The notes under the pieces: model-generated | The model's database searches: none | Told to the model about the DNA's origin: nothing | What the model saw: the letters and a program-made list of their open reading frames with translations, nothing else | In this document: piece by piece, positions 25,898-36,292 of the stretch | How the letters are laid out: each line of letters starts with the position of its first letter | Numbering within the stretch: position 1 is the stretch's first letter | Translations under genes and position numbers: made by a program | Origin: Strobilurus pachycystidiatus | Taxonomy: Eukaryota > Basidiomycota > Agaricomycetes > Agaricales > Physalacriaceae | Length of the DNA: 64,000 nt | Reading direction: 5' to 3' | Assembly: GCA_019915135.1 (NCBI GenBank) | Contig: JAHLMK010000001.1 | Coordinates: 868,001 to 932,000 of the forward strand

Positions 25898-28800
25898 ACG
25901 CCGACAAGGCAGAGGTTCTTTGTACGCAATTTTTTCCACCCAAACCCACTGTCTCAGCGGTACCATCCCAACCCATCTACCCCAAACCCGCATGGAAATT
26001 TGTACCACCTACTGACAATCAAATCCTACAGGCGTTCAAGGCAATGAAGCGCGGCAAGGCTACCAAACCGGGAACGGTCCCGAACGACGTTTTAAACGTC
26101 TGCGCAGATCTATTGACCCCATACATCGGGCCCATCTACCGCGCAACGTTCACGTTGAAGGAATATCCACCCTCCCTCTCGAGCACAAACACCATCGTCT
26201 TCAGGAAACCTGGCAAGGACGACTACAGTGACCCGAACGCTTGGCGACCCATCGTGCTATCCGACGGCTGGGGTCGTGGACTTAACGCCACCATCAACGC
26301 AGATCTAATGGCGCGATGCGAGCTACACAAGATCCTCCCAGCCAACCACTTTGGCGGCCGCCCCGGCCGCTCCACGGCAGACTCTCTCCAGATGGTCGTC
26401 TCTACCATAAAGGACGCCTGGCGAGTAGGTGATGTAGTATCCTTCCTTCTACTTGATGTCAAAGGCGCATTTCCGAGCGTCGACATACCCATGCTCGTTC
26501 ATGACATGCGGATGCAGCGCATACCTCGCGAAATCACAGACTGGCTGAGGCGTCGCTTCAGTCGGCGCCGAACCACATTGCTATTTGACGACTTTGTTTC
26601 AGAGGTATTCACCGTGACCAACGGTCTCGACCAAGGAGACCCTCTATCCCAGCTCCTGTACATCCTCTACAACGCTGCACTATTTCGGGCGTTGGAAAGA
26701 ATGAAGGTACCGGCGAACGGATTTGTAGACGATGTGGCGATGGCGGCAAGAGCGAAGACGTTCACGGAGGCGCACGAGAGGCTGAAGGCAGTGGTTGAAG
26801 GGAAGGACGGTGTCCTTGAGTGGGCCAAGTCGCACAACTGCACATTCGGACTCCCGAAGTGGCAGCTCTTGGACTGTACACCGAAGATGCGGGACGCACC
26901 ACACCCGAAGCATCCCAACAAACCCAGCAAGACAATACGAGTACCAGACGTAGGCGACGACATCACAATAGGTGGACGACTCATCCCGGTCAGAACAACA
27001 GCAAAGTTCCTCGGACTCACTATCGATTCGGGGCTGCGATGGAAGGAACAGGGAGCAGTAGTAGTGAAGAAGGCAGACGACTGGGTCATCAAGATGAAGA
27101 GGGTAGCGCAAGTGACCAAGGGCATTGCGCGAAGGTACATACGACAGGCTTACATGGCAATAGCCATTCCCCGCATCCTCTACGCGGCAAACGTCTTTCT
27201 CACCCCCAAGAGGGTTCAGTCGAAGCTGAGAAAGGACGGTCGACACTCCCACCCCATCATCTACCAACTGGAGTCGACACATCGAAAGGCGGCCATCATC
27301 ATCAGCGGCGCCATGAAAACCACAGCGGGCGACATTCTAAATCTCCACGCCGGCATCATGCGAATGGGCGACATCGTCGACAAGAACCTACAACGCGCAG
27401 CAATCAGATACGCTTGTCTACCGAAGACTCACCCACTCCACAAGTTCGTGCGACGTGCGGCGCGCCCAACACTGATTCGAAAACATCGCGCGCCCCTCCA
27501 CTGGCTCATGCACAAATACCGAATACGACCCGACAAACTAGAAACTCTCAAATCAGTACGATACCCGGCGAGTTGGAAAAGTAGGATCACGAAGATAGGA
27601 ACAGGAAACCCGGTCGAAGCACTCGAGCTAGACGACGACGACGACGGGCTTGTAATATACACGGATGGATCAGGGTACGAAGGAGGGGTCGGGGCATTGG
27701 TGGTGGTATTCAGAGGCGGTGAACGAGTCACAGAGCGGCGTTATCATCTGGGAAAAGAGGGAGAGCACGAAGTCTATGAAGGGGAGTGCACAGGGCTACT
27801 GCTGGGACTCAAGTACTTGCAGGACGCACCTCGGGTCACGACAGCAACCTTTGCAGTGGACAGTCAACCGGCGATCGACGCTACGCAGTTACGGCGCACG
27901 GCACCGTCGCACTACCTCCTTGACGAGGTCCATAAGGAGCACGGCAAGCTCCTCCGCAAACACCCAAGGGCGAGGATCGGAATTCGGTGGATACCAGCTC
28001 ACGTCGGAGTACCAGGCAACGAAGCAGCGGACGAGGAGGCGAAAAGAGCGGCGCAGGACCCATCATCATCATCACCCCAGCGGCAACTCCCAGACATCCT
28101 TCACCAGACCCTCCCCATCTCCTCCACTGCAGCCAAACGTGTTTACCTCACCACCATACACAGTCATCACAACGCCGCATGGCGGAAGTCCAGACGTCGC
28201 GCCAAATTCCGAGACATCGACAAGGGAACGCCCAAGGAGATATCCTCCCGCTACGCCAAACTCATCGACAAGGTACCGCGCAAAGCAGCTTCCATCGTCA
28301 CCCAGTTCCGAACAGGACACGCCCCGCTCAACAAACACCTTCACACCATCAGCGTCGTCGAATCCCCGGCATGCGAGCAATGCGACCACCCCACCGAGAC
28401 GGTCCACCACTTTGTCTTCCACTGCCCCGCCTACGCAGAGGCGCGCAATGCGTTGATGCGAGCCACACGCACCCGAGACGGAAACGCCACCCTAGCATCC
28501 CTCCTCACAGAGCCCACCCAACTTCCGCACTTCATTCGCTTTGTAGGAGCAACTCGTCGATTTTCCACCTTCTGGGGTGACATGCCAGACCTACCCATCC
28601 CTAAAACCAAGAGGACACTTCACCGCCGCCGCCACCAAGGCAAAGACCATGTAGACATCGCCCAGGAACGCGGATTTGTCGATAACCCAAACTGCGAGTA
28701 CACGGCAGATGGCCGTCTCATAACAGTGTAACCCCTCGGAGACCATGCACTGCGTCCTGTACCACATCCCAACCTTTCCACCCTACCCTTACGTACATTG

Positions 28801-28975
28801 AGAACTGGGGGAGGCGTCCGTCAAGGAAAGCCAGAGCATAACGCTCAATGCGTAGAGTAGAACAGACATTAGTCACATTAAACACAAGCATAGTTACATA
28901 CCACAGAGTAGATAGTCTTACATACGCCGAGGCGCAATAGACTCTAATGGAATCAAAAAAAAAAAAAAAAAAAAA
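25898..28975 (+). mobile_element. 5'-truncated LINE (non-LTR retrotransposon)
   Basis: The insertion is flanked by a 13-bp direct repeat and ends in a 21-A run at 28955-28975, the hallmarks of target-primed reverse transcription. It carries a reverse transcriptase plus RNase H frame from its first bases but no endonuclease domain and no first ORF, so it is truncated at the 5' end. The 3' UTR is about 220 bases (28732-28954). Possession of RNase H suggests the Tad1/I-like side of fungal LINEs; this clade call is an inference. The exact direct repeats and uninterrupted frame indicate a young insertion. Confidence 0.93.
25900..28731 (+). CDS. LINE ORF2 fragment: reverse transcriptase, RNase H, zinc knuckle
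   Basis: One uninterrupted frame runs from the truncation point to the stop at 28731 (about 943 codons); the first ATG is at 26044 (895 aa). The reverse transcriptase region includes the fingers segment WRPIVLSDGWGRGLN, the catalytic strand FLLLDVKGAFPSVD, the GLDQGDPLS turn and the active site FVDDVAMAAR, in which the usual Y/F-x-D-D is intact. RNase H follows near residue 540: IYTDGSGYEGGVGA, YEGECTGLLLGL, FAVDSQPAID and HVGVPGNEAADEEA supply the D-E-D-D set. A C-terminal Cys/His group (CEQCDHPTETVHHFVFHC) is the zinc finger typical of these elements. The endonuclease is missing, so the copy is not autonomous although its remaining domains look undamaged. Confidence 0.93.
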   Translation, partial: ADKAEVLCTQFFPPKPTVSAVPSQPIYPKPAWKFVPPTDNQILQAFKAMKRGKATKPGTVPNDVLNVCADLLTPYIGPIYRATFTLKEYPPSLSSTNTIVFRKPGKDDYSDPNAWRPIVLSDGWGRGLNATINADLMARCELHKILPANHFGGRPGRSTADSLQMVVSTIKDAWRVGDVVSFLLLDVKGAFPSVDIPMLVHDMRMQRIPREITDWLRRRFSRRRTTLLFDDFVSEVFTVTNGLDQGDPLSQLLYILYNAALFRALERMKVPANGFVDDVAMAARAKTFTEAHERLKAVVEGKDGVLEWAKSHNCTFGLPKWQLLDCTPKMRDAPHPKHPNKPSKTIRVPDVGDDITIGGRLIPVRTTAKFLGLTIDSGLRWKEQGAVVVKKADDWVIKMKRVAQVTKGIARRYIRQAYMAIAIPRILYAANVFLTPKRVQSKLRKDGRHSHPIIYQLESTHRKAAIIISGAMKTTAGDILNLHAGIMRMGDIVDKNLQRAAIRYACLPKTHPLHKFVRRAARPTLIRKHRAPLHWLMHKYRIRPDKLETLKSVRYPASWKSRITKIGTGNPVEALELDDDDDGLVIYTDGSGYEGGVGALVVVFRGGERVTERRYHLGKEGEHEVYEGECTGLLLGLKYLQDAPRVTTATFAVDSQPAIDATQLRRTAPSHYLLDEVHKEHGKLLRKHPRARIGIRWIPAHVGVPGNEAADEEAKRAAQDPSSSSPQRQLPDILHQTLPISSTAAKRVYLTTIHSHHNAAWRKSRRRAKFRDIDKGTPKEISSRYAKLIDKVPRKAASIVTQFRTGHAPLNKHLHTISVVESPACEQCDHPTETVHHFVFHCPAYAEARNALMRATRTRDGNATLASLLTEPTQLPHFIRFVGATRRFSTFWGDMPDLPIPKTKRTLHRRRHQGKDHVDIAQERGFVDNPNCEYTADGRLITV

Positions 28976-28986
28976 CGACTATCTTC
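28974..28986 (+). repeat. Target-site duplication, 3' copy
   Basis: Second copy of AACGACTATCTTC, directly after the poly(A); its first two A bases are shared with the tail. Confidence 0.85.
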
Positions 28987-29201
28987 TTACATCTCACAAT
29001 CTGGTTAACGAGACTAGCATAAGACATACTTGAGACGAATCCGCCCGCAATATCCTATCTGCCAGTGCCATTCGACGTTCGTGCCATGCTCGCGGGTGTT
29101 GTTCGGCTCATTGGGGAGCGTGTGATGCACTGGCAAGCTTAGACTGCTTGGAGGTTATTGAGTATGCTCGCTACGCGCCGGCAAAGTAGGATTCTCGAAC
29201 T

Positions 29202-31430
29202 TTACGCTGTACTCAACGCAGAAGGCTCGGGTAATTCTTTCATCTTGTCTTTCATGCCCCACTTCCTATCCGTAGTCTTTCGTAAACGTATCTCGTCCAC
29301 AAGAAAAGCCAACAGCAATCTTAGTCCAGACAGTGCCAGCATCACGATCCACACCAGTCGCAAGGCGTGTACGAAGGCGTCCTTGGCCACAATCTGAGTC
29401 GATGCGTCCATGTTTGGGATGACAGGGATGATGGTGTACGCCAAGCCGTTGCTGTTGCCAGCAAACTGGGTCGAGAACGGTACTGGGTAGACGACTCTGG
29501 AGTCCGTTTTGTAAAATTGTCCCACCGATGGCGATACCCCATGCCTGGATCACGATTAGTAGTGTACGAAAACTTGGTCTTTAAGGCTTACTTGTGAGAA
29601 CAGGCGAGTGAACGTGAGGAGCGAGATTGCCGAGGCGTTCTCCGATTCGGGAAGTGGAGCAAGAACTGAAAACTATAGGGACTGGTGAGTCGGTGAGAAG
29701 AGGCTGTGTAGGCGTCACACACTGTGGAGGCGTAAACTTGAAGTAGGCCAGCGAATGAGACGAAGACCATTTGGATGATGATAAGAAGCGCGACGGGAGT
29801 TGTTCTTTTCACGATAGTGAATACCCCGAGTGCAATCATTCCTATACACCAACCAACGAGAAGCTGTGACGAAGGGAAGGTGTGTATGTCAGCCATAGAG
29901 AAGTCGGGTGGGACTCACGACCGGTTTATACCGTCTAGTCTTCGCCACAATCAGTCCCTGAAGGTCGGTCTACAGACATCAGATTTGGGTCCTCACACGT
30001 GCAAATAAAACGCCTCACAGGTAGTCTACGATGAATGGTGGTATGAGTAGGATTGGTGGCTGAGAAGAAAGGTCTCACAGGCTACGCTCATGACTATAAC
30101 ACCATGTAAGGCAGTGACAGCCAAGCTACGAAGACAAAGTGGTCAAAGGTCGTATCAATATGACTGAATTACACTTGCCCAAGGACGGTGGTGCGATTGG
30201 TGAACAATATAGGCTTAATCTTGGATGAATTCAGAGAAGTAACGTCACGAGTGGGGTGGATCTTACCGTTGGTTGACTCGGGAAGCGCGCCTCGTAGAAT
30301 GGGGACGCGATCAACCCGAGTATCCCGACTGTCAACGGCACCAAGACGTGGAAAGACGCCCATGAGTAATGAATGCCACCCCAAGTCAGACCGATCATAC
30401 AGGAAGTCGTCGAGCTGATGATGAGCACGTTTCCACTACACGGAGAGGAGAAGATCAAGCAATGAGAAACGTTTCACAACCAGACATCACGCACATCCAA
30501 TCGACGTGCCTGAGCTTCGCTAAGAAGCGGCCCTCTGGTTTGTGTACATTTAAGAAGAGGGCAACAATCAGGAGAGCAATGGCGCAGAGAGGGAGATTGA
30601 TGTCTAATGGCGGAGAAGTTAGCAACGTAGTCCACGCGACTTATGTGGCCACCCACAAAACAGCCATCGCCAACTTGCTTTTTCCGAGAGAGCACCGGCG
30701 ATGAAAGGTCCTGATACTGACCCGAGAGTCCACATCCTAACATGATACCGCGTTAGCTATACAGCTTCGAATTGTACTTATCGGTTGCCAACAGCTTACA
30801 TGCCCGTGATAGACGTGTATATCCCGCGCTTTCGTAACGGGATGAGGTCCGCGGTCACAATGGCCGTCAAGGATTGGATCCCGCCTCCACCAACTCCCTG
30901 TATGGCTGTTTGAAGGAGGCACATAAGCCAACTTAGCGGCGACATGAACTTGGGAAAGAATCGAACCTCGTCCAACGATCAAGACGGTCATGGAGGGAGC
31001 CGAAGCGGTGATGGCGGATCCCACTGCAAAAATGAGGAGCGCGCCCAAGAGAACGTACTTCCTACCGAATATCTCTGCGAGGTTGCCACTGAGGGGCAGG
31101 CAAGCCGCGGATCAGAGCGCGTAGGCGGCACCAACCCAGGTGAAGTCGCCACCGTGCAAATCATGGACGATGGATGGGGCGGCAGTGCCTACAGCGCCCT
31201 GATCGGTTGGTGGTGTTTTTGTCGGTGGACGGGCACCTGGAAAGGGGTGCGCTCACCAGATCCAGAGCAGCCAGGAAGAGAGCGCAGCAGAGGGCAACGA
31301 AGACGAAAAAGCCTGTCTTGCCCAGTTTTTGATTCTCGGGCCCGGGCGAAGCTTCCACACCAATCGTGGCGTCGGTGGCCAAGACAGCTTCTCCCTTTTC
31401 ATCGGTAGGTTGTTGTGCTGACGAAGTCAT
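29202..31430 (-). pseudogene. Broken DHA2-type MFS drug:H+ antiporter
   Basis: The reading order and motifs are those of a 14-helix plasma-membrane exporter. It starts MTSSAQQPTDEKGEA with helix 1 FVFVALCCALFLAALDL. Later come LPLSGNLAEIFGRKYVLLG, GVGGGGIQSLTAI, SVSGPFIAGALSEKASWRW, SCMIGLTWGGIHYSWAS and VLAPLPESENASAISLL. Exons rebuilt on the minus strand: 31430-31257, 31198-30967, 30905-30800, 30736-30657, 30603-30495, 30435-30267, 30219-30173, 30125 onward. Three lesions stand out. A TGA at 31114-31112 interrupts the helix-2 segment AYAL-SAACLPL. The conserved PVYFQ region between VIVMSVA and QGLIVAKTRRYKP (about 29960-30080) is missing or scrambled. A frameshift lies near 29470 before FAGNSNGLAYTIIPVI. 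A single-base error could explain one lesion but hardly all three. Confidence 0.8.
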
Positions 31431-32314
31431 GTTAGAAGAGATAGTGGCGGACGAAGAACCAATGCTCGGGGAAGACTGCTATAAATACGTCCTGGACTTG
31501 TGTGTAGTAGCACCACATGCGCATGAGATAGCCGTTGGTGATTCTGGTCATCGTGGGGTAGGGTAGGGAAGGTTGGATCTGTCAAGATATCGACGTCCAG
31601 GGCTTTCCAAACGGAGAGTTCTGTCGAGCATGATCCCCGAAACAGAATGAAAGAAGGCCAAACATGAGAAAATTGGTGTCCACTAAGCACCCACAGTCGC
31701 TTACTCTCCGAGAAGACCAGAATGTGAGGGTGTGACGTCTGTTGATACGCACATTATCCCGACATTATCCAAGATTATCCACTTGGGAGCCTGCATGATA
31801 TGTGAAAAAAATCTTCCAAGAAACTGATGGGGCCTTGAGGCTGAAGGAGTGCTCCAAAGATTACGCCTGGGTACTTATGATAACAGACCAGACCCAGACT
31901 ACGACACTTAGCCTTCTTTTGTTGGTTGGGAGAGGCGTGCATTCGGTTGTTAGTTTCGCGAAGACGAATTGGCAACCAGTCGTCCTAGAATCTCAGTGGA
32001 GGGCCTGACCAGGGTTTGTTACGAGGGTCGACTTGAATGCCTGCTAATCTGGTGCTCAACGAACGAAAGAAACTGCCAAGGTTGCCGACAATCAATCACG
32101 ACGCCGTCCAATTATCATCAAGCAAAGTAAGGGTAGTGAATGAACCAAAATTAGACGTGTGTTCCAAAACATAGCGCAGGCGACTGGGAATAAAATCTGC
32201 GCATAGACAAAGATGAGCTGGCGAAGAAACGAAGGAGACAATGGGAGGAACGTACATTTTATACAACACTTCGATACAACTTCCATTATTAATCCGTCCG
32301 TGCATAAAAGAAAA
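31431..32314. other. Intergenic
   Basis: AT-rich, between the transporter remnant and the Rab gene's 3' end. No gene or RNA recognised. Confidence 0.5.
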
Positions 32315-33215
32315 TCATGAACAGCAGGTAGACTTGCCGTGGGCTTGCTCTAGGGTTAAGCTGTTTGGGTTCGGTTTAGATAATTTGACGCCGGGAGACT
32401 GGGGAAGGCATGAGTGAGTGGGGTCGATAGATTGAGTGGCACTCACGCGATCGTCATCAAAGACACCCTTCTTGATCTTGTCGAGTATGTCCTTTGCGGC
32501 CTGCTCAAATGCGTCCTCTACATTCCGCCCGGACTTTGCACTCGCTTCGACAAAGAGTAGACCTTCCTCCTTTGCCCATAGCTCGGCCTCCTCGGTTGGG
32601 ACCTGTCGTTTGTCGGGGTCTCGTTCACACAAGTCGAGCTTGTTTCCGACGAGGATGCATGTGAGATGTGGGTCGGCATGTTCTCGCACGTCTGTCAGCC
32701 ATGAGCGGACGCTGGTGAAGCCTGTTGAAGGGTTGAGCAGGGTGTCAGTGCAATGAGTTAGCGACGAACTCTTGCGAGAGGTGACATCGTAGACGAGTAG
32801 ACAGCCGGCGGCGCCACGGTAATAGGAACGGGTAATAGATCGGAATGACTCTGTGCCAGCAGTGTCCCAGCCTAGCACGGATCTGTGAGGGGCACGCCAC
32901 TACATGAATAAGCAGACGGACATTGCAGCTTGATGACCTTGTTCTCCTCCGCTATTGTTATAAGCTTCGAGCCAAACTCAACCCCCAGCTGATCTCAGTG
33001 CATCAGCCACAGATTGCGATCAGTTCGTGGACTTCTCACTGTCGGATCCGGATTGGCCAGGAAGCGCTGGTCGGTGAGGCGAATGAGGAGCGAGGACTTG
33101 CCCACTGCCGCGTCGCCTGGATATGCACGCGTTCCAGAAGCGGTCAATTTGTGGATTAATATTGCGCACCGGTGATGATAAACTTAAGCACGTAGTGCCA
33201 TGAGATGCCCGCCAT
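32315..33215 (-). CDS. Rab-family small GTPase (Rab4/Rab2/Rab14 group)
   Basis: Membrane-traffic switch on endosomal or Golgi membranes. Exons 33215-33170, 33116-33040, 32988-32922, 32871-32770, 32721-32447 and 32398-32315 give 651 nt, 216 aa. It starts [16 protein letters not shown]; the P-loop GDAAVGKSS is split by intron 1. Switch I region [10 protein letters not shown], then [20 protein letters not shown], the guanine contact NKLDL and ETSA-like [10 protein letters not shown] follow. The end CCS is a prenylation signal. [10 protein letters not shown] and the WL-D-R spacing place it with Rab4/Rab2/Rab14 (Ypt4 in fission yeast). Oddity: the switch II residue that is normally Gln (WDTAGQE) is Thr here, predicting slow intrinsic GTP hydrolysis. 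Start codon is 117 bp from the divergent ATP synthase epsilon gene. Confidence 0.92.
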
Positions 33216-33332
33216 CGCAGATGATGGTGGAAGAGAGACAAGAGCGGTGGCAACGGCACCCGCGTCATGGCGCTCACGTGTCGGCCACCTGCGGCAGGTC
33301 CCGGCAACTCTGCTCTCCCTCCGACCACCACC
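33216..33332. promoter_or_regulatory. Shared promoter, Rab GTPase / ATP synthase epsilon
   Basis: 117 bp between divergent start codons. Inferred bidirectional promoter; no binding sites identified. Confidence 0.5.
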
Positions 33333-33629
33333 ATGACCTGGCGCAACGTCTTCACGTCGGTCTCCCGTCTTTCTGCGCTGACTCTGCGCGCTCATCCTCG
33401 ACTTTCCTGCAGATTTAACAAGTACAGCCAGATTGCGGCCCGTGCCGTTCGCCTCTCCTTGAAGGAAGACAAGCGGGTGCTTGCGGAAAGGCGCGGTGTC
33501 ACCAACTTGCGCTACCAGAAGTGGGACAATGGCCAGGGCGGACAGCAGGTACTTTTTTCCTCTCTATGCTCGAATCACAACGCTCAAAGGTCGCAGACTC
33601 TCTTGAACCCCGTGCCAGAGTCGAAATAA
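33333..33629 (+). CDS. ATP15: Mitochondrial ATP synthase epsilon subunit
   Basis: Small central-stalk subunit of F1 in the mitochondrial matrix. Exons 33333-33355, 33413-33548 and 33597-33629 give 192 nt, 63 aa, right for this 60-70-residue family. The joined start reads MTWRNVFTFNKYSQIAARAV, followed by LKEDKR and RRGVTNLRYQKWDNGQGG, which match fungal epsilon subunits. The first donor is GTCGGT, chosen because the phase and the MTWR..FNKYSQIAA junction demand it. Intron 2 (48 nt) has no stop and is a multiple of three, so its retention would add 16 residues in frame; splicing gives the family-like end QQTLLNPVPESK. Confidence 0.93.
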   Translation: MTWRNVFTSVSRLSALTLRAHPRLSCRFNKYSQIAARAVRLSLKEDKRVLAERRGVTNLRYQKWDNGQGGQQVLFSSLCSNHNAQRSQTLLNPVPESK

Positions 33630-34244
33630 ACGTTCAAAATCGCTTTGATACCAATAAATTTCGCTTTTGACCCTGGAACACTTGGAAAACACCGAACCAC
33701 CAACTTCAATGCTCTATAGTATCACAATCATCCCGCTATCATGGAAGATACCGCCTACTATCTATTTCTCGCAACATTGGGCAGCCCTGGTCAAACAAGA
33801 AGATTGCTTTTTTCCGACTCATTCCCCAACAGCATCTCCGCCGCAATCTCTTACGACATGACTACCTCCAGGCACGAATCACGCAGGCTTTATCCCACAC
33901 AACCAGGTTGCTGATGCTCAGATCTCAATGTGAACTCATCTCTGCTATCGCCTCTTCCACAGCGTTGAATTATCTGTCGTACTTCTTCTGACCCGACGTG
34001 ACATGGTGTTTCCACGCGGACTCGCTCCTTGCTTGCATACTGCAATGTCGTAAGTGGTCTTAAGCCCTCGTTCGTTGCGCCGAACATATGGGTTGGTTCG
34101 TTGACGCGTGACTCATAGGTACCTCACCATTTGTTGAACCAATCAATGAAGGAAAATCCCTCAACCGAACAAGTAGCAGTCGCAACATCGTAAGTGTGTG
34201 TAACCGAGCGATCGCAAGAGCGTTGGCTACCGAACGAACACTGA
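33630..34244. other. Unresolved stretch, possible upstream exons
   Basis: Contains exon-like blocks with splice signals (GTAAGT at about 34050 and 34191) that could belong to the plus-strand gene ending at 34556. I could not join them in one phase, so no model is offered. Confidence 0.3.
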
Positions 34245-34556
34245 GAGGATGGGGATGCAACAAGGTGTATTCATGGGAGCTATACAGTGAGGTTTGGATG
34301 GAAAGACTTGCCTGCCGTGCCAGACGACCAGAGGACCGCAAGTAACCTCCAGGGTGGGTGTGTGAGAGTGCCGGCAGGCATCCTGGAGGATATCCAATAT
34401 GATGCAAGGCAGGGCATAGCCTTGTCAGAGGACGAGTTGCGCGATGACAGCGGCCTGCGAATGATGATGGTGGGCGAGTATATTCGTGAGACGGGCAGGG
34501 AAAAGGTCGAGTCTGAATTGTTATCGAGGATGGCCAAGTTGCAACTTTGTGGCTAA
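34245..34556 (+). CDS. 3' exon of an unrecognised protein (partial)
   Basis: Open frame from just after a TGA to the stop at 34554-34556. It reads in convincing protein style: VRFGWKDLPAVPDDQRTASN, GILEDIQYDARQGIALSEDE and RMMMVGEYIRETGREKVESE. No family recognised. The true exon start is unknown; an acceptor CTATACAG at 34278-34285 is one candidate, and upstream exons are unresolved. Its TAA overlaps the TAG of the convergent minus-strand gene by two bases. Real gene versus remnant cannot be decided here. Confidence 0.4.
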   Translation, partial: EDGDATRCIHGSYTVRFGWKDLPAVPDDQRTASNLQGGCVRVPAGILEDIQYDARQGIALSEDELRDDSGLRMMMVGEYIRETGREKVESELLSRMAKLQLCG

Positions 34557-35508
34557 GCTCCTGCGTCATGCCCTGTCCGTCGAAATGATGCTTCATTGAG
34601 CATGATGATTCTCCATCTCGCATTGTCTTTTGTTTCTGATTTTAAAGCAGCGCCGCCTTGGCCTTCTATATCTGGGCCGACGCGACAGTATCGAGGTACC
34701 AAGGCTTCCAGTGCTGCATATATGTCGTCGACAATCTGTGGCCAGATGCGACGACCGGTACGATAATTCAAAGTCTGGTCCGCTACGCCTCGCATGAGCT
34801 CAGCTGCCTTCAACAAATGACACTCCGCGCCTAGTACTAAGTAGGGCCCGAGATCGCTCTGCAAATCTGGGGCGCCTTCGACGACTGGATGGGACAACCC
34901 GTCTAATACCATCAGCCCTTAAGGCGACCTCGTATTCATTTTTTGCTCTCATATTGCGAGATCTTTTCTTTGCTAACGACATCCGGGACAACGTACATGT
35001 AGGTCTTGAGATCTGTTATGCTGGTATGGATGAATTAACTGGTACTCTACACTGATACTAAGCGCTGCAGGTGAGAAGAATGCAGCCGCTTGATGAATGC
35101 AATAGAATCTGTCTGGGGCGCCTTCGACTTGGGATCGGACCGGAATACGCGCCATAGAACTGACTAGTAGTGACTACGTACATATCTGGTCCAGACCGTC
35201 TGTCATCTGTGCTGAATGTGCAGCTTACGACTCGGATAACGCATACGCTTGTTCGTTTTCCCGACCTTCTCACCCTCTTCGCCGCTCACGTATCTCAGCA
35301 GGTCCTGCAAACTCGCCGTCCGGGCATATTCATCAGTGGCCGCATGGCCTGTCTCGAGCTTTTCTGGCTGATTGCAATGAAGATAATTCTCGACAATGGA
35401 ACTCGACTTAGAAATGGTGAATGATAAGAGATTGAGGAGCTGGTTGAGATAAACGGCCGTTTCAGTCCGCGAAAGGCAGAAGCGACGTGTTACGGTAGTA
35501 TGCGTCAT
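34553..35508 (-). CDS. Orphan protein, 265 aa, 4 exons
   Basis: Exons 35508-35229, 35159-35059, 35012-34910 and 34866-34553 close in phase (798 nt). The joined protein begins MTHTTVTRRFCLSRTETAVY, passes through LLWRVFRSDPKSKAPQTDSI and a basic block (LAKKRSRNMRAKNEYEV), and ends with LQSDLGPYLVLGAECHLLKA and RTGRRIWPQIVDDIYAALEA. I recognise no family. Support is the clean phase of three introns (69, 46, 43 nt) and protein-like composition. The third intron (43 nt) is short and its acceptor is CCCCAG. The gene ends tail-to-tail with the plus-strand frame stopping at 34556; their stop codons overlap. Confidence 0.5.
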
Positions 35509-36292
35509 GGCACATACATAGCCGACCCGGAGTGTAGATCTATACCAAACCTATGCCTCTATCATTGCTTCATGCAGGTTATCATTACAACATGGCCGAT
35601 GTGTCGGATCCCACTGAACGCGCGCCGCAGATTAGTCGTCCCAGTCGAAATCGCTTGGAATAGACGTTCTCTAGCTGAATTACAAGACAATCAGTCTTTC
35701 GTGGGAGAGCTGAGTACTGAGTATCAAGGTTAGAGGGCGAAGGTCTGCCATAGAGTCTAGAGAGGACGACGTCCGAGCTAGGGATGAGTCCGTCTGGGAG
35801 GCAACTGGGAGGAAAGCTCCGCATCATCAGCCACCTATCACATTGGAGATTGTTTATCATCGCCACTCACTGAGCTTGATGCCTTCTGATGCCTTCGATG
35901 GATTGATCTTTTAATATTGTAGATTACCACCATGTCGGGTCCAATGCACGTAGTGCTCCCTGCATGTCGTATTTGCTTCCTCGTCACCCAGGCATCTCCA
36001 CCGACCGAAGAAGATATCGGATCCGAACAATACTTATCAATCAATCGGTGGCGCAAACCTGAAGGCAAAAGCATCAAAGAGGTTGTTCCATTTTTCTACT
36101 TGTACATTTGGAGATTTGGTACCGCATGGGTACATTCAGATTCTGAACTGAAGAAGGTAATTCTACGTTCAGGTGAAGGGTCGGCCCAGCGCGGCGGCTG
36201 CCCTCACTTCCACTAAACGCCCATCCAGAGAAAAAGAGAGATTGTTGAAGGAAAGGGGAAATCTACTTTGGTGGTCGTCTAGGACGGCACGT
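35509..36292. other. Intergenic
   Basis: Only short frames without domains (for example 35932-36216, plus). Nothing assigned. Confidence 0.45.

Noticed and set aside
26820..27584. 254-codon second frame inside the LINE
   Set aside because: Overlaps the RT region in another frame, Arg/Ser/Pro-rich; not a known LINE protein.
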